This document shows, in pieces, positions 39,582 to 49,112 of a DNA stretch of 64,000 bases (position 1 is the first letter of the stretch; the number at the start of each line of letters is the position of its first letter). The notes under the pieces were generated by a model. It had not been told where the DNA came from. It made no database searches and saw nothing but the letters and a program-made list of their open reading frames with translations. The position numbers and the translations under genes are program-made. The DNA is taken from assembly GCA_000302695.1 (NCBI GenBank), contig AMFN01000016.1:1-64000 (forward strand). Direction: 5' to 3'. Source of the stretch: Enterobacteriaceae bacterium LSJC7 (GTDB lineage: Bacteria; Pseudomonadota; Gammaproteobacteria; Enterobacterales; Enterobacteriaceae).

Positions 39582-40264
39582 CACATTTCTCCCCGGATCT
39601 CACGATCCGCCTGCCAGCTGGTGACGGTAAACCCGAAATAGTTAACTTCACGCGCTGCATCGCTCATCGCCCTGGTGGGATCGGCGTTGAATGTCAGCCG
39701 TGCATTCCAGAATTCAGTTCGGGTGAAGTTATCGACAAGACGGCGGATAATTTTTTTATAACGCAGGGTGGCGACCTTATCGGGCGCGGTCCCTCCGGTT
39801 ATCATGCTGGAGAGAATTTCAACCCTGACGCTGTATGCGCTGCCCTGATAGACTTTGTCCGGTGCATTGGGTCCGGCATACAAAGCCAGATAGTCACTGT
39901 TGACCTGCGGGCTGTTATAGATTTGCACGGTTTCATAATCATCCTGCAACCCCGGATAGATATAGCGCTCACGCAGCTTCACGTAATTTGCGGCCATTGC
40001 TTTCTGGTAGGCCATGTCCGCTGTCAGTGACGTGCGGGAGGTGCGGGTGACACGCTCCACTCGCCCGGTCTGGTTGTCCACGGTGTAGAGTTCCACCTGG
40101 GTTTGTTTCAGTGGCATCATCAGGATAATGGCCGTCAGCGCCAGAATGGCCGCCAGCAGCCCCACGCCGCCGATAAAAAAACCGGCCTGCATGGCACGTT
40201 TATCCCGGTCGCTGATGTACTGTTCAAAACTTCGGGCATCGTCAAGTAAGGTTTGTTCAGTCAT
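39581..40264 (-). CDS. virB8: VirB8 T4SS inner-membrane assembly factor
   Basis: The 227-aa protein has a cytosolic N-terminus, one membrane segment (about residues 25-52, AGFFIGGVGLLAAILALTAIILMMPL) and a periplasmic NTF2-like VirB8 domain. It nucleates the core complex. The ATG overlaps virB7 (CATGACTGA). Confidence 0.92.
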   Translation of the reverse strand: MTEQTLLDDARSFEQYISDRDKRAMQAGFFIGGVGLLAAILALTAIILMMPLKQTQVELYTVDNQTGRVERVTRTSRTSLTADMAYQKAMAANYVKLRERYIYPGLQDDYETVQIYNSPQVNSDYLALYAGPNAPDKVYQGSAYSVRVEILSSMITGGTAPDKVATLRYKKIIRRLVDNFTRTEFWNARLTFNADPTRAMSDAAREVNYFGFTVTSWQADREIRGEM

Positions 40265-40400
40265 GACGGGTTAACTCCGCAATTATCTGTGAACTGTTAA
40301 TGGGTTCCCCCTGGCCCGTAAATGCCGGAGAGGGGGAGGAAGGAGAGCGTGCGCAGCCGGATAACGCGCACAGGAAAACCAGCGCAATGAAGCGTTTCAC
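40257..40400 (-). CDS. virB7: VirB7-like lipoprotein (47 aa)
   Basis: A GTG start at 40400 begins a 47-aa product with a signal ending in the lipobox ALSGC (Cys 16), a Ser/Pro-rich spacer and a hydrophilic tail. Size, lipobox and place just before virB8 (8-bp overlap) fit VirB7, which anchors VirB9 to the outer membrane. It is easily missed because of the GTG start and small size. Confidence 0.8.
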   Translation of the reverse strand: MKRFIALVFLCALSGCARSPSSPSPAFTGQGEPINSSQIIAELTRHD

Positions 40401-40488
40401 GGGAAACTCCTTAACGAAAAGTGATGTCAGGTGAGGGATGAAAGCCGTCGGTGGCTTTTGCTACGGGCTGTCATCGGGGAGAGGAGGT

Positions 40489-41568
40489 TTAATCAGGGGA
40501 ACGGAACGTCTGAGCCGCGAATGCACTTTCCTGTGTCCGTCTTCGTGCTTCATTGCGCGCGATTATCTGCTCAATCGCGTATTTGCGCGCTCTGGCCGCG
40601 TTATAGCCCACACCGCCGCCTGGCGGACTGGCCTTACCGGCATCCGCTGCTTTCCATCCCTGAATGTTGTTTTGCAAGGCTTGTCGGGTATCTTTAGCGG
40701 CACCAGAAGCCAGTGCGGCGGAGCCGGAAAATGCGGCCCCCAGACCAATGGCGGCCAGTCCCTGCATAGAGGCCGTTGCCCCCGCTCCTGCCAGTGCTGA
40801 GGCCAGCTTTGCAGAAAAATAGACCAGTACCGCTGCGCATATGCCAGCCAGAAGGACTTGTGCGCCCAGTTCAACGATTGTTGATTGAGAGGCAAGAGAG
40901 AGTGCTTTTTTTAATACGGCGTTTAAGTAATTGATGACAATATTCAGAGACAGAGATGAAAAAAGCACAGTTAATATGGCTGAAAAAATATTTTGCAGCC
41001 AGTGATTAAACATAGGTCTTAAAAACCCATAAAGAAGGCAAAAAATAAAAACAGGGGCTGTAATACCCAGTAATAAAATCATGATTTCAGCTATTATTGA
41101 AACAAAAGCACATGTTATCATTAATACTGAAATGCCTCCCCATACAAATAATTGTGCTGTTATACCTTCATCCTTTACAACAGTTGAGTCATCCAGATCA
41201 TGCAGGGTCTTTCCAAGTGTTTTTGTCTGACTCCATAAGCTATCAAGTAGTTGCCATATATTCTCACCTCCAGAAAAACCCTCCTGTAAGCCGTTTATAG
41301 CATTAATGATACTGTCAAGATAACCATTCATATTTGCCACGAAGGAAATGATAATTGCTATCCTCATCAAGTCCCACAGGATATCTTCTATTGGTGCGGA
41401 TAGTTTACCAGCCAGGGTCTGATATCCCCGCCAAATGATGAAGAGACTGGCAGACGTTGCTGCCAGCCCCATCATCATTGATGAGTATTTTAACATCAAC
41501 CCTGTGGTAGCATCCGTGACTCCTCCGAGCAAATATTTCTCAACGCCGACAAAAATACCGCCGCTCAT
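40489..41568 (-). CDS. virB6: VirB6 polytopic membrane protein
   Basis: The 359-aa protein has at least six hydrophobic segments (for example IMILLLGITAPVFIFCLLYGF and VLLAGICAAVLVYFSAKLASA) and a TrbL/VirB6 domain. It forms the inner-membrane channel. Strong GGAGGA ribosome binding site. An 88-bp gap separates it from virB7. Confidence 0.9.
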   Translation of the reverse strand: MSGGIFVGVEKYLLGGVTDATTGLMLKYSSMMMGLAATSASLFIIWRGYQTLAGKLSAPIEDILWDLMRIAIIISFVANMNGYLDSIINAINGLQEGFSGGENIWQLLDSLWSQTKTLGKTLHDLDDSTVVKDEGITAQLFVWGGISVLMITCAFVSIIAEIMILLLGITAPVFIFCLLYGFLRPMFNHWLQNIFSAILTVLFSSLSLNIVINYLNAVLKKALSLASQSTIVELGAQVLLAGICAAVLVYFSAKLASALAGAGATASMQGLAAIGLGAAFSGSAALASGAAKDTRQALQNNIQGWKAADAGKASPPGGGVGYNAARARKYAIEQIIARNEARRRTQESAFAAQTFRSPD

Positions 41569-41570
41569 TG

Positions 41571-41813
41571 CTATTCCTCCAGGTTATTTAAATCAGGAGT
41601 TGGTGCACTTAATTTCTTAAGCTGGCTCTGCGCCTCACTGGCATTTTTACAGTTTTCAGATATATCACCCGATCTCTGGCATTCATCATAAACTGTTTTC
41701 AATTCATTGGGATTATCCCTGTACCATTTTGTGGTTTTTGCTTCTTCATCACATCCTGCGACTAATGCACATAAAAATAAGGATGCGAGAAGTATTATTT
41801 TATGTGAAATCAT
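41571..41813 (-). CDS. EexN-like entry-exclusion lipoprotein
   Basis: The 80-aa protein has a lipobox LVAGC and a mature part with two further Cys (YDECQRSG and ENCKNA), as in EexN-family lipoproteins coded between virB5 and virB6 in pKM101-like systems. Such proteins reduce redundant entry of the same element. I place the start at 41813 with GAGG upstream; an earlier in-frame ATG at 41825 overlaps virB5. Confidence 0.75.
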   Translation of the reverse strand: MISHKIILLASLFLCALVAGCDEEAKTTKWYRDNPNELKTVYDECQRSGDISENCKNASEAQSQLKKLSAPTPDLNNLEE

Positions 41814-41821
41814 TATGAACC

Positions 41822-42538
41822 TCATAAATTGTTAAGGTCGGATGTTTGAGCATTAAGTTGCTGCTGATTCCAGCGCTTAATGCGTTCGTTCTTAAGGGCG
41901 GTGTCGCGACTTTCGGCGGTTTTGATACTCATCTCCCACTGTGTGGTGAGAGTATTAAGCATAACGGATTTTAGCTGGATGGCATTTGCCAGATCCTGAG
42001 ATTCTTTTGTATCCGCAGATAAGGCCACTCTGTCGGACAGGGTGCTAATTTCTCCCAGGGTCTGACTGACTTTATTCTGTATTTCATTTGTTTGTTCAAA
42101 TTGCACTGCCTGATTAATCACCTGCTGTTTGCAGATATCGGACCAGGAGGACGACTGCGCCGTGTTGCAGGTGTCGAATATCCGGTATTTTGCATAAAGC
42201 GCATCAAACTGGCCGGATGATCCCCCTGACAACAGCAGGTCATTCAGAGCCTGGCCTGGCTGGCGCAGGGCGTTAAGGTCGGACGTCAGGCTTCGGGCCT
42301 GGTTAACAAAACTGCTGATGTCACGCACGCCAGTGGCTGTTGCAAGCTGTGCCTGGTAGGCCTGTATCTGGTTTTGGTAGTGCTGTGCGGTTTGTGTCCA
42401 TTGTTTCAGTCTTTCGGTCCAGTACGCCATTTCCCGGGAGTTGGCGACACTGTCCACCACCGGGATACCCGCAGCGTGGACAACAGGGCTGACCAGGGCA
42501 CAGCAGAGCAGGAGAGGGGTAAGAAGGGACTGATTCAT
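41822..42538 (-). CDS. virB5: VirB5 minor pilin
   Basis: The 238-aa secreted protein has a signal peptide (cleavage at VHAAG) and long amphipathic helices rich in Gln and Leu, typical of VirB5, the pilus-tip adhesin. GAGG precedes the ATG. Confidence 0.88.
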   Translation of the reverse strand: MNQSLLTPLLLCCALVSPVVHAAGIPVVDSVANSREMAYWTERLKQWTQTAQHYQNQIQAYQAQLATATGVRDISSFVNQARSLTSDLNALRQPGQALNDLLLSGGSSGQFDALYAKYRIFDTCNTAQSSSWSDICKQQVINQAVQFEQTNEIQNKVSQTLGEISTLSDRVALSADTKESQDLANAIQLKSVMLNTLTTQWEMSIKTAESRDTALKNERIKRWNQQQLNAQTSDLNNL

Positions 42539-42567
42539 AATATAGCCTCATGGAGTAGGACAGGGGA

Positions 42568-45312
42568 TCAGAGCGCTTTTGCCAGGTAAGCCTCCAGCCA
42601 GGCGTCGGGAGGCATGCCCTCCTGATAAAGCGTGTCGAAGATTTCAAGGTTGTCTGTGCTGCCGCTCATCACTCTGGTGTATTTCCCGATGCCGGACAGG
42701 TCGAGCGTGACGCGGGCTGCAAAGCGGCGGGTATCACCGCGACGGAACTGGTTTTTCACCACCACGTACTGGCGGGCCTGCGGATCGAGATGTCTGACCA
42801 TCTCAAAGACCTCCGGCTCAAATTTCATTCCTTCGACGTAGTGCGCGCGGTCTGCACCGGGGTTGGCGGCGAGTATTTGCGTTCCACACTGTTCAATGAC
42901 CGCAGGGGCAATATCATCCCTGATAATTTCCGCAGGTGACTGGGTGCCGACGACGAGCATTCCGTTGAGCTTACGAATGGTTTTCAGGCGGTTATAGGCG
43001 AAGTCTTTAAAGACCGGGTCGCGCAGCCACTTCCAGAACTCATCCATGAAGATAACGAGGCGGCGGCCGTCCAGCAGGCTGGTGATACGATAGAGCAGAT
43101 AAAAGGATATCGGTGCGCATACACTGGGATCGTCAAGAAACTCCGTCCCGTCAATACCAAAGTTATCGCAGTGGCTGATATCAAAGCTATCGGTGGCATT
43201 ATCAAATACCCAGCCGAACTCACCACCCTGTGCCCACTGCGCCAGGCGAATGCTCAGGCCATTTTCCTGCGCCTCCCGGGTGGCAGGCTCCGGCAGATTT
43301 TCCAGCAGGCGGGTGATACCGAAAATGCGATAACGAGGCTCGTTACGCATCACTGCACCAATGGCCGTATTCAGACGCCGTTCATCCCTCGGTGTCAGGG
43401 TTGTGCCATTACGGGTACAGAGGATTTTCATCAGCTGGCGAATGAAGCTGAGATTGCGTTTAGTGGGAGCCAGCGAAAACGGGTTCCAGCCCGTCGGCTC
43501 TCCGCTGATCACCCGGTAATAGCGCCCGCCCAGCGCCCGGATGTGCATTTCTGCCCCCCGGTCTTTATCCAGGTAAACGGTCGTCAGGCGCTTCGTTCTG
43601 GCATCAGGGGAAAAACTGTCTTCACGGCCATATTTCTGCTGCATGATTTCCAGAAACGTCATCAGCATCGTCTTACCGGACCCATTGGTGCCGAGGATAC
43701 AGGTACTGGCCGGGTTCTTTTCGTTGAACTCGTCAAGCCCTGCCAGGGTGTTATGCAGATTCAGGTAATAGCCATCGCCGGAAGGCGTGCGCAGCAGGGC
43801 CATTGCGTCTCCCCACGGCGCATGATTGCGTTTACCGGGGTAAAAATTGTGCAGTGCCGCCAGTTCAACAAAATTCAGGCTACTCAGCTCTCCCAGTCGT
43901 GGACGCAGGCGATGATTACCCGGTAGCTGTGCCATGTACGCTGCTGATAATGAAATTTCAGCCGGGACCGGGGTCAGCCCGGTGTTATTGAGCGTGTTGC
44001 TGATTTCACTGACATCCGCAGCCAGCCGCTCCAGCGAGTGCGAGAACACCATCAGGGAAAAATGATGGCGTCCGAGGGCGATTTTCCCTGACATCAGCAG
44101 GTCGAGCGCCACATCCAGATCAAGGCGCTGCGAAACGGCTTCATCGTCGGCGCTGATGAGCAAACGACGGGTGCGGCGAATGGCCTTGCGGGCCTCCTCA
44201 CGGGACATGCAGCTGTATGTTTGTGTGATGACATAATCACAGGGGGCATACAGGAGTGAATCCATCATCCCGGTCGCACTTTCCTGTGAAAACTCCTTAA
44301 TTTCCAGTCCCTGAAAATACCGAACGCCACTGGCGTGGTTGATTTGTCCGCCGCCTGCGGTGAAATACAAAGCCGCCGCCCCCAGAACCTGATAAACCGG
44401 TGTGCGGGTGATACGGATTTTTCGCCACTGGTGTGTCAGCAGGTATTCATAGAAGGCAAGCTGGGAAGAGTAGACGCCTCCGTCCTCGCTGAACGTGCCG
44501 AGTGCGCGGGCATCATAATGTGACAGGGCCGCGTCGAGCGTTGATTTCAGCTCAAGGATGTCATTCAGGGCACTGTCCAGCTCCCGCAACTTCTGCCCGT
44601 CGTTCATGCGCCGTTTTCCGGCTTTCTCCATCCGGGAGAAGGGGGACCAGCAGACAGTCAGAAACAGGCGGTTACGGCGAAACGGCAGCCTTTCGAGTGA
44701 GGCGTAATACAGCCGACTGACCTCATCGGCATAGGGATTACCCGTCTCCTTATGCAGTGAATCCGTGAACGGTTCACGGACATTGTGAATGCTGAAGGTT
44801 ACCGGCATGCCTTCAAATGCACGGATCAGACCGTGAAGCTGTGCGGTTCCTGTTTCAAGCGTTTGTTCGGACTCACAGTCAAACGGGGTTCCCGTCAGTT
44901 CCCAGGTGCAGAACAGCTCGCCGTTGCGTGAGCGCACGACATGGCGGTGGATATGGGAAGAGTAGGGAATGTATTTTTTTAGCGTTGCACACTGGTTCAG
45001 TTTCATGGCGGCAAGCAGCTCCGAGATATCAACAGGCTCATGTTCGGCAGGCATAAACACGGTCGCACCGGCTATCCGGTTTGCCACCGGATGCCCCCGG
45101 GCTTTCAGCCAGACGGCAATCAGGCTGAATCGCATGGGGTCCGTGCGGGTCAGCGACTTCATGACCAGGAACTCCACCGGTAACAGGGCCAGCAGCGCAA
45201 CGGTCGTCCAGACCGCGAGAATGATGGTGACGCCCGTCACGCCGAGCAGCGGGACCATCGGTACGCCCCAGAGCGAGGCCGGGCGTTTCATGGCTTTCAG
45301 CAGTTTTGCCAT
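42568..45312 (-). CDS. virB4: VirB3-VirB4 fusion ATPase
   Basis: The 914-aa protein has an N-terminal VirB3-like part (residues 1-90: RPASLWGVPMVPLLGVTG and hydrophobic segments) fused to a full VirB4 (CagE/TrbE) ATPase with Walker A GTNGSGKT (near residue 540) and Walker B RRLVIFMDEFW. VirB4 powers pilus assembly; fusion to VirB3 is known in several T4SS. No separate virB3 exists in the operon, which supports the fusion. Confidence 0.93.
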   Translation of the reverse strand: MAKLLKAMKRPASLWGVPMVPLLGVTGVTIILAVWTTVALLALLPVEFLVMKSLTRTDPMRFSLIAVWLKARGHPVANRIAGATVFMPAEHEPVDISELLAAMKLNQCATLKKYIPYSSHIHRHVVRSRNGELFCTWELTGTPFDCESEQTLETGTAQLHGLIRAFEGMPVTFSIHNVREPFTDSLHKETGNPYADEVSRLYYASLERLPFRRNRLFLTVCWSPFSRMEKAGKRRMNDGQKLRELDSALNDILELKSTLDAALSHYDARALGTFSEDGGVYSSQLAFYEYLLTHQWRKIRITRTPVYQVLGAAALYFTAGGGQINHASGVRYFQGLEIKEFSQESATGMMDSLLYAPCDYVITQTYSCMSREEARKAIRRTRRLLISADDEAVSQRLDLDVALDLLMSGKIALGRHHFSLMVFSHSLERLAADVSEISNTLNNTGLTPVPAEISLSAAYMAQLPGNHRLRPRLGELSSLNFVELAALHNFYPGKRNHAPWGDAMALLRTPSGDGYYLNLHNTLAGLDEFNEKNPASTCILGTNGSGKTMLMTFLEIMQQKYGREDSFSPDARTKRLTTVYLDKDRGAEMHIRALGGRYYRVISGEPTGWNPFSLAPTKRNLSFIRQLMKILCTRNGTTLTPRDERRLNTAIGAVMRNEPRYRIFGITRLLENLPEPATREAQENGLSIRLAQWAQGGEFGWVFDNATDSFDISHCDNFGIDGTEFLDDPSVCAPISFYLLYRITSLLDGRRLVIFMDEFWKWLRDPVFKDFAYNRLKTIRKLNGMLVVGTQSPAEIIRDDIAPAVIEQCGTQILAANPGADRAHYVEGMKFEPEVFEMVRHLDPQARQYVVVKNQFRRGDTRRFAARVTLDLSGIGKYTRVMSGSTDNLEIFDTLYQEGMPPDAWLEAYLAKAL

Positions 45313-45324
45313 AATCGTTGCTCC

Positions 45325-45627
45325 TCAGCTCATCAGCAGTGAGCCAATTTCGCTGCCACCGCCAATCAGAATGCCGCCGATGATGATGTAAGCGCACTGC
45401 GTCAGGCTTTCCCCTTTCCAGAGGGTTTTGTAGCCCACCCAGATCACCGCGACCGTAATCGTGATAGCAGCCAGACCGCTCAGGCCCGTTGAGACGTTTT
45501 CCATCACGGTATTCGCGCGCTGAAAGCCGGTCGCGACTGCCGGAGTGGGCGAAAACACCATCAGCTGTAGCCAGGCCAGAAGGGCGGTATTGCGAAGACA
45601 GAGAGTTACTGCGCGCAGCCTGTTCAT
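45325..45627 (-). CDS. virB2: VirB2 pilin
   Basis: The 100-aa precursor has a long signal (cleavage near AVAT) and two hydrophobic segments separated by a short basic loop (YKTLWKG), the VirB2/TrbC pilin layout. Its ATG overlaps the virB1 stop (ATGA). Confidence 0.88.
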   Translation of the reverse strand: MNRLRAVTLCLRNTALLAWLQLMVFSPTPAVATGFQRANTVMENVSTGLSGLAAITITVAVIWVGYKTLWKGESLTQCAYIIIGGILIGGGSEIGSLLMS

Positions 45628-46310
45628 TTCTGCTCCTCCGGTCGGGGGGTTACCTGGCGGTCAGATACTGTCGGGCCGGTGGTCGTGCCCGGGGGTGGAG
45701 TCCGGCGAAGTGACCGGGGAAGGCCGCGTACCACGCTGCCCGGCCAGACGGTCCGGGGCTGAATGGGGGGGAGGGCCGTGTCGGAGGAAGACGGTGCGGC
45801 GGGTGCCAGTGAGTCCTGACGCGTGCCGGGAACGACGTAACCCATCCGCTGGATGTAGCTTGTCTGTGAAAACGCGGCTTCGGGTTTTTGTCCCGACTCA
45901 AAATTGCCGGTGTAATAGCAACTGAGTGCGCGTTTCAGGTTTCCGCCTCGCCGGTAACAGTCAGACATAATGCGTTCAAAAACAGACAGGTTTGTGCAGG
46001 GCTGGAACAGTGCCGCAGCGCTGACGCCATAGCGACGGAAATTGGTGCTGGTTATCTGCATCAGACCAACGGAATAACGGCGGCCTGTGGCCGCAATCTG
46101 GCTGACGAGACGAAGGGCACTGGCCTGGCTTGTCGGATAGTGGGGAATGACATACCGACGGCCAGGTTTACGCTCACGCTCAGGGATTATCTCGGCAATG
46201 GCATAGGGATTCAGGCCGGATTCCACCCGGGCCACATCCAGAGAGGTGGACGGATGGACGGTCGCGGCGCACTGTATCGCCACGGCCAGAAAGGTTTCAG
46301 TGGACAGCAT
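45624..46310 (-). CDS. virB1: VirB1 lytic transglycosylase
   Basis: The 228-aa protein has an SLT domain: VARVESGLNPYAI (catalytic Glu), YSVGLMQITSTNF and RALSCYYTGNF. A variable Pro/Thr-rich tail follows. It opens peptidoglycan for T4SS assembly. GGAGG precedes the ATG; first core gene of the operon. Confidence 0.9.
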   Translation of the reverse strand: MLSTETFLAVAIQCAATVHPSTSLDVARVESGLNPYAIAEIIPERERKPGRRYVIPHYPTSQASALRLVSQIAATGRRYSVGLMQITSTNFRRYGVSAAALFQPCTNLSVFERIMSDCYRRGGNLKRALSCYYTGNFESGQKPEAAFSQTSYIQRMGYVVPGTRQDSLAPAAPSSSDTALPPIQPRTVWPGSVVRGLPRSLRRTPPPGTTTGPTVSDRQVTPRPEEQK

Positions 46311-46378
46311 AAAACCTCCTGATTAATGACAGGAAGATGCCGTGCCGGGCACGGCTCTGTGAAAGGGGGTTGAAGGGA

Positions 46379-46588
46379 TCAGCTGGCGGGGGCGTCGCTT
46401 TCGTCTTTGGGTTCAAGCAAAACCAGTTTGCCGGAAACGGCGAGGCCGGGAGTCAGAATAATATTCAGACCCGGCTTGCTGTTGTGGGCAAAGGCGACAC
46501 CAACTTTTGTCCAGTATGTGTTTGTTTCACCCTGCGCATCGGGCGACGATGCATGCGTGAGATAAGCAATATAGGTAGGTTTTGGCAC
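46379..46588 (-). CDS. Hypothetical small protein upstream of virB1
   Basis: The 69-aa protein has a GTG start with GGAGG upstream. It is probably a compact beta protein (YIAYLTHASS, WTKVGVAFAH, LNIILTPGLAVSGKLVLLEPK) with an acidic tail. Co-oriented with virB1, likely the first gene of the transfer operon. I do not recognise a named family. Confidence 0.65.
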   Translation of the reverse strand: MPKPTYIAYLTHASSPDAQGETNTYWTKVGVAFAHNSKPGLNIILTPGLAVSGKLVLLEPKDESDAPAS

Positions 46589-46939
46589 GATAATGCCTCC
46601 GCTAAATAAACAGAACGGTAAGAAACAGTCATCACATCCCGATCCTGCATTCCGGTTTTAACGGGTCAGCGAGGACATTCAGCGGCACCCTGAATTAAGG
46701 TTCTGTGACAGCCCGGTCCGGGTTTTTAAAGAGCAGATCTTCAACAGGAAATAACGCGCCGTTGGGATCGCCTTAGAAAAGGCGTGTTCAGCGTGCGTTA
46801 TGCGACCAGGCGGAGAAACAGGAAAATAAAAATGAAAAATAAAAGAAAAAGACCGGAGGGACGCTCAGGAACAGATAAGGGCATGCGGGAGCACGCAGGC
46901 GGTAAAGATGTTTTCCGGCATCACATTCCATGAATACGC
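46589..46939 (-). promoter_or_regulatory. Probable promoter region of the virB operon
   Basis: About 350 bp without a gene upstream of the whole minus-strand transfer operon. It contains small inverted repeats (CGCCTT-AGAAA-AGGCG near 46.77 kb) and AAAATAAA-rich stretches near 46.83 kb. The promoter elements were not fixed. Confidence 0.4.
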
Positions 46940-46969
46940 AGAAAGGCAGGATAACGGCCCTGCCTTTCT
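46940..46969 (-). terminator. Hairpin terminator after the TraR-like gene
   Basis: AGAAAGGCAG and CTGCCTTTCT form a 10-bp stem just after the minus-strand stop at 46986. It lacks a long T tail but likely separates the regulatory block from the virB operon. Confidence 0.55.
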
Positions 46970-46985
46970 GATCCGGGGTGCCCTG

Positions 46986-47198
46986 TTATTGATTTGCGCG
47001 ACGCTCCAGTATCAGCTGACACCGAGCACAGGTGGTGACGCCAGGCAGGGCGTGTCGGCGTTCATCCGGAATAGCGAGGTAGCAGAACTGGCAAAAGTAC
47101 AGTGAGGGCGCAGAGGCCGGGCGTAACCGGCTCCGGGTAATCATGGCGTCCAGACATTGCTCATTGAACACCTGTGCGCGATCAATTTCATCCGGCAC
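46986..47198 (-). CDS. TraR/DksA-family C4 zinc-finger protein
   Basis: The 70-aa protein has a GTG start at 47198 with GGAGG. The C-terminus has the C-x2-C...C-x2-C zinc motif (FCQFCYLAIPDERR and TTCARC) and the helix typical of TraR. TraR-like proteins bind RNA polymerase and alter promoter use without ppGpp. It overlaps the end of the DUF2857 gene, so it is coupled. Confidence 0.85.
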   Translation of the reverse strand: MPDEIDRAQVFNEQCLDAMITRSRLRPASAPSLYFCQFCYLAIPDERRHALPGVTTCARCQLILERRANQ

Positions 47199-47778
47199 GG
47201 GACATCCTCCTGTTTTGCCTTTCCTGCTCACAGTGTGCGATCCGGTTCCAGACGGTGGTCAGGGAAACCGGCAGCGTGTTTTCGCGGGAAAGTTCTTCGG
47301 TGATTTGCATCATGACATCCAGCGCATTCAGTGAATGAATGCTGCCGGGCGAATATTGCTGCCAGAGATGCCAGAGCCGGGTATCCGTGGTTTCGTCCGG
47401 CAGGGGCGCGCGGCCATGCGGCACGGTAACGCCGGTTAAACGTCGGCGCTGGCAGGTTTCATTGGATGTCAGGCCGAAATAGGTGTTCAGCAGGGCGATA
47501 GAGCCGCCGAGCCTGATTGCCCTGTCAATTTGTTGCTGCCGCTGGCTTTCCTGGCAGGACTGCTTCAGCGACTGATCAAGACGGTCATGATGGATGGTCA
47601 CCGTCAGCAACGCGGCAGAGGTATTGCTGATAAAAAACAATGCATCCAGTGACAGGCTACTGAGGCTTTTTATTTCCTCATACGTGAAGCCGAGGGATTC
47701 ACAGTAATGCATGTTGCCGTTATGCAGGGCATGTAATGCATGGGTAAAGACAACATAATTCAGCGAGGGGATCATCAT
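47188..47778 (-). CDS. DUF2857-family protein
   Basis: The 196-aa protein has the N-terminal pattern THALHALHNGNMHYCESLGFTYEEIKSL of the DUF2857 family found in ICE regulatory blocks. The start at 47778 with AGGAGA is preferred. The middle has ETCQRRRLTGV, a possible DNA-contact segment. The function is not established. Confidence 0.7.
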   Translation of the reverse strand: MMIPSLNYVVFTHALHALHNGNMHYCESLGFTYEEIKSLSSLSLDALFFISNTSAALLTVTIHHDRLDQSLKQSCQESQRQQQIDRAIRLGGSIALLNTYFGLTSNETCQRRRLTGVTVPHGRAPLPDETTDTRLWHLWQQYSPGSIHSLNALDVMMQITEELSRENTLPVSLTTVWNRIAHCEQERQNRRMSRAG

Positions 47779-47866
47779 ATTCTCTCCTGATGTACGGTCT
47801 TCATGTCGTGGCTTATCCGAAAGCAATAAGCACAGAGGAGGGGAAGATAAAGGGATTCAGCCAGGG

Positions 47867-48067
47867 CTATTCGCCGGGGTCGTGTCTGCGGTGATGGAGT
47901 TTCAGGTTGATCCACTCATCGACCTCCGCTTCAAGCCAGGCGACGCTGGCCGGGCCAATTTTGACGGAATGCGGGAAATCGCCCGTTTTCATATACAGGT
48001 AAATCTGGGTGCGTTTCAGTCCCGTTTTTTCCTGTACCTGCTTAAGGCGTAACAATTGGTGTGGCAT
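47867..48067 (-). CDS. AlpA-like transcriptional regulator
   Basis: The 66-aa excisionase-like winged-helix protein (RLKQVQEKTGLKRTQIYLYM, then FPHSVKIG and a Trp-Leu-Glu helix) belongs to the AlpA family, which in P4-type elements and ICEs controls integrase expression or excision. The start at 48067 follows GGAG. Confidence 0.85.
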   Translation of the reverse strand: MPHQLLRLKQVQEKTGLKRTQIYLYMKTGDFPHSVKIGPASVAWLEAEVDEWINLKLHHRRHDPGE

Positions 48068-48194
48068 GTTGCTCTCCTGTGGTAACAGAGGGTACCCGGA
48101 GACAACACAGAAACATGCGGGGATAATAAGTGAAAGGCGGTAAGCCCGTATTAAGGGGAGCAGCACTCTTAATACGGGTTTTCAACCCGTCGGG

Positions 48195-49112
48195 CTAATC
48201 ATGGGGATTTTTAACCGGGGCAGGGGAGCCGCGTTGTAGTGCTGTTTTCAGCGTGTCTCCGTTCAGTTTGTCTGTTAAACCTTCATCCGATGCCCACTGT
48301 TCAAAAATCGCCAGTAACTTATAGGGCTGGTTGATGAGTGGCCTGATAGCATCATTGTTTTTGCATGACAGCCAGAAAAGACGTGTCAGAGGGGTGGACA
48401 TACGCGAGGAGGCCGGAGTGTCCTTGCAGGTGACAGCATCACACAGTCTTTCCAGCTCGGTGTGACGCAGGACAAAGCATGCATCGTAAGGGAGCTGGTG
48501 AAGGGGGAAGTACCCTCGTCGGTGACGATCGTGCATTTTCAGACAATAACTTCGCCCTTCGGCGGCCAGGTGATGGCAGATGGGGATTTTCGCGATCTGT
48601 TTTTTTGTTTGGTCATACCAGGCCACATTTTCAAACAGCTGAAAGGTTTCCCCGCAGTGTGTGACAGTGACGCCGTAATTGAGAATGTGAGGGGTATACC
48701 TGGGACGGGGAAGACGGAGCGCACGGGCCAGCAGGTGCTGGAGCTGCACGTATTCATAGCCAAGTAATGCCGTGTCAAAGATCTGCTTTGCGGAGCAGTA
48801 AAAACTTCCCTCGGTACTGATGATCAGATTTCTGCCTGTCAGGAAGCAGCCGGTATCGAGTATGCAAAGACGGTTCAGAAAGCCGTCCGTGGTGGTTAAC
48901 TTGATTTTACCCTCCAGCATCCTGATTTTTCGCAAGAAAACCGGAGACTGAAAATAGACAGACAGGGTAATCCGGCCAGCCAGGGCATATCGGTAGATAT
49001 CGTAATCCCTTATTTGCAAATCCGTTAATCTGTTAATCACCGCAACGGCTTCAGTAACAGTGAACCATTCATGTTTACTCCAGACAGAGACGGTATCAGA
49101 GTGAATACGCAT
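48195..49112 (-). CDS. Hypothetical island protein, 305 aa
   Basis: The protein has scattered Cys/His (LPRPRYTPHILNYG, CHHLAAEGRSYCLK) and a basic character; the N-terminal residues 15-50 (WFTVTEAVAVINRLTDLQIRD) may be a DNA-binding helix pair. It is co-oriented with the AlpA-like gene in the regulatory block beside the integrase. No family is recognised. Confidence 0.7.
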   Translation of the reverse strand: MRIHSDTVSVWSKHEWFTVTEAVAVINRLTDLQIRDYDIYRYALAGRITLSVYFQSPVFLRKIRMLEGKIKLTTTDGFLNRLCILDTGCFLTGRNLIISTEGSFYCSAKQIFDTALLGYEYVQLQHLLARALRLPRPRYTPHILNYGVTVTHCGETFQLFENVAWYDQTKKQIAKIPICHHLAAEGRSYCLKMHDRHRRGYFPLHQLPYDACFVLRHTELERLCDAVTCKDTPASSRMSTPLTRLFWLSCKNNDAIRPLINQPYKLLAIFEQWASDEGLTDKLNGDTLKTALQRGSPAPVKNPHD

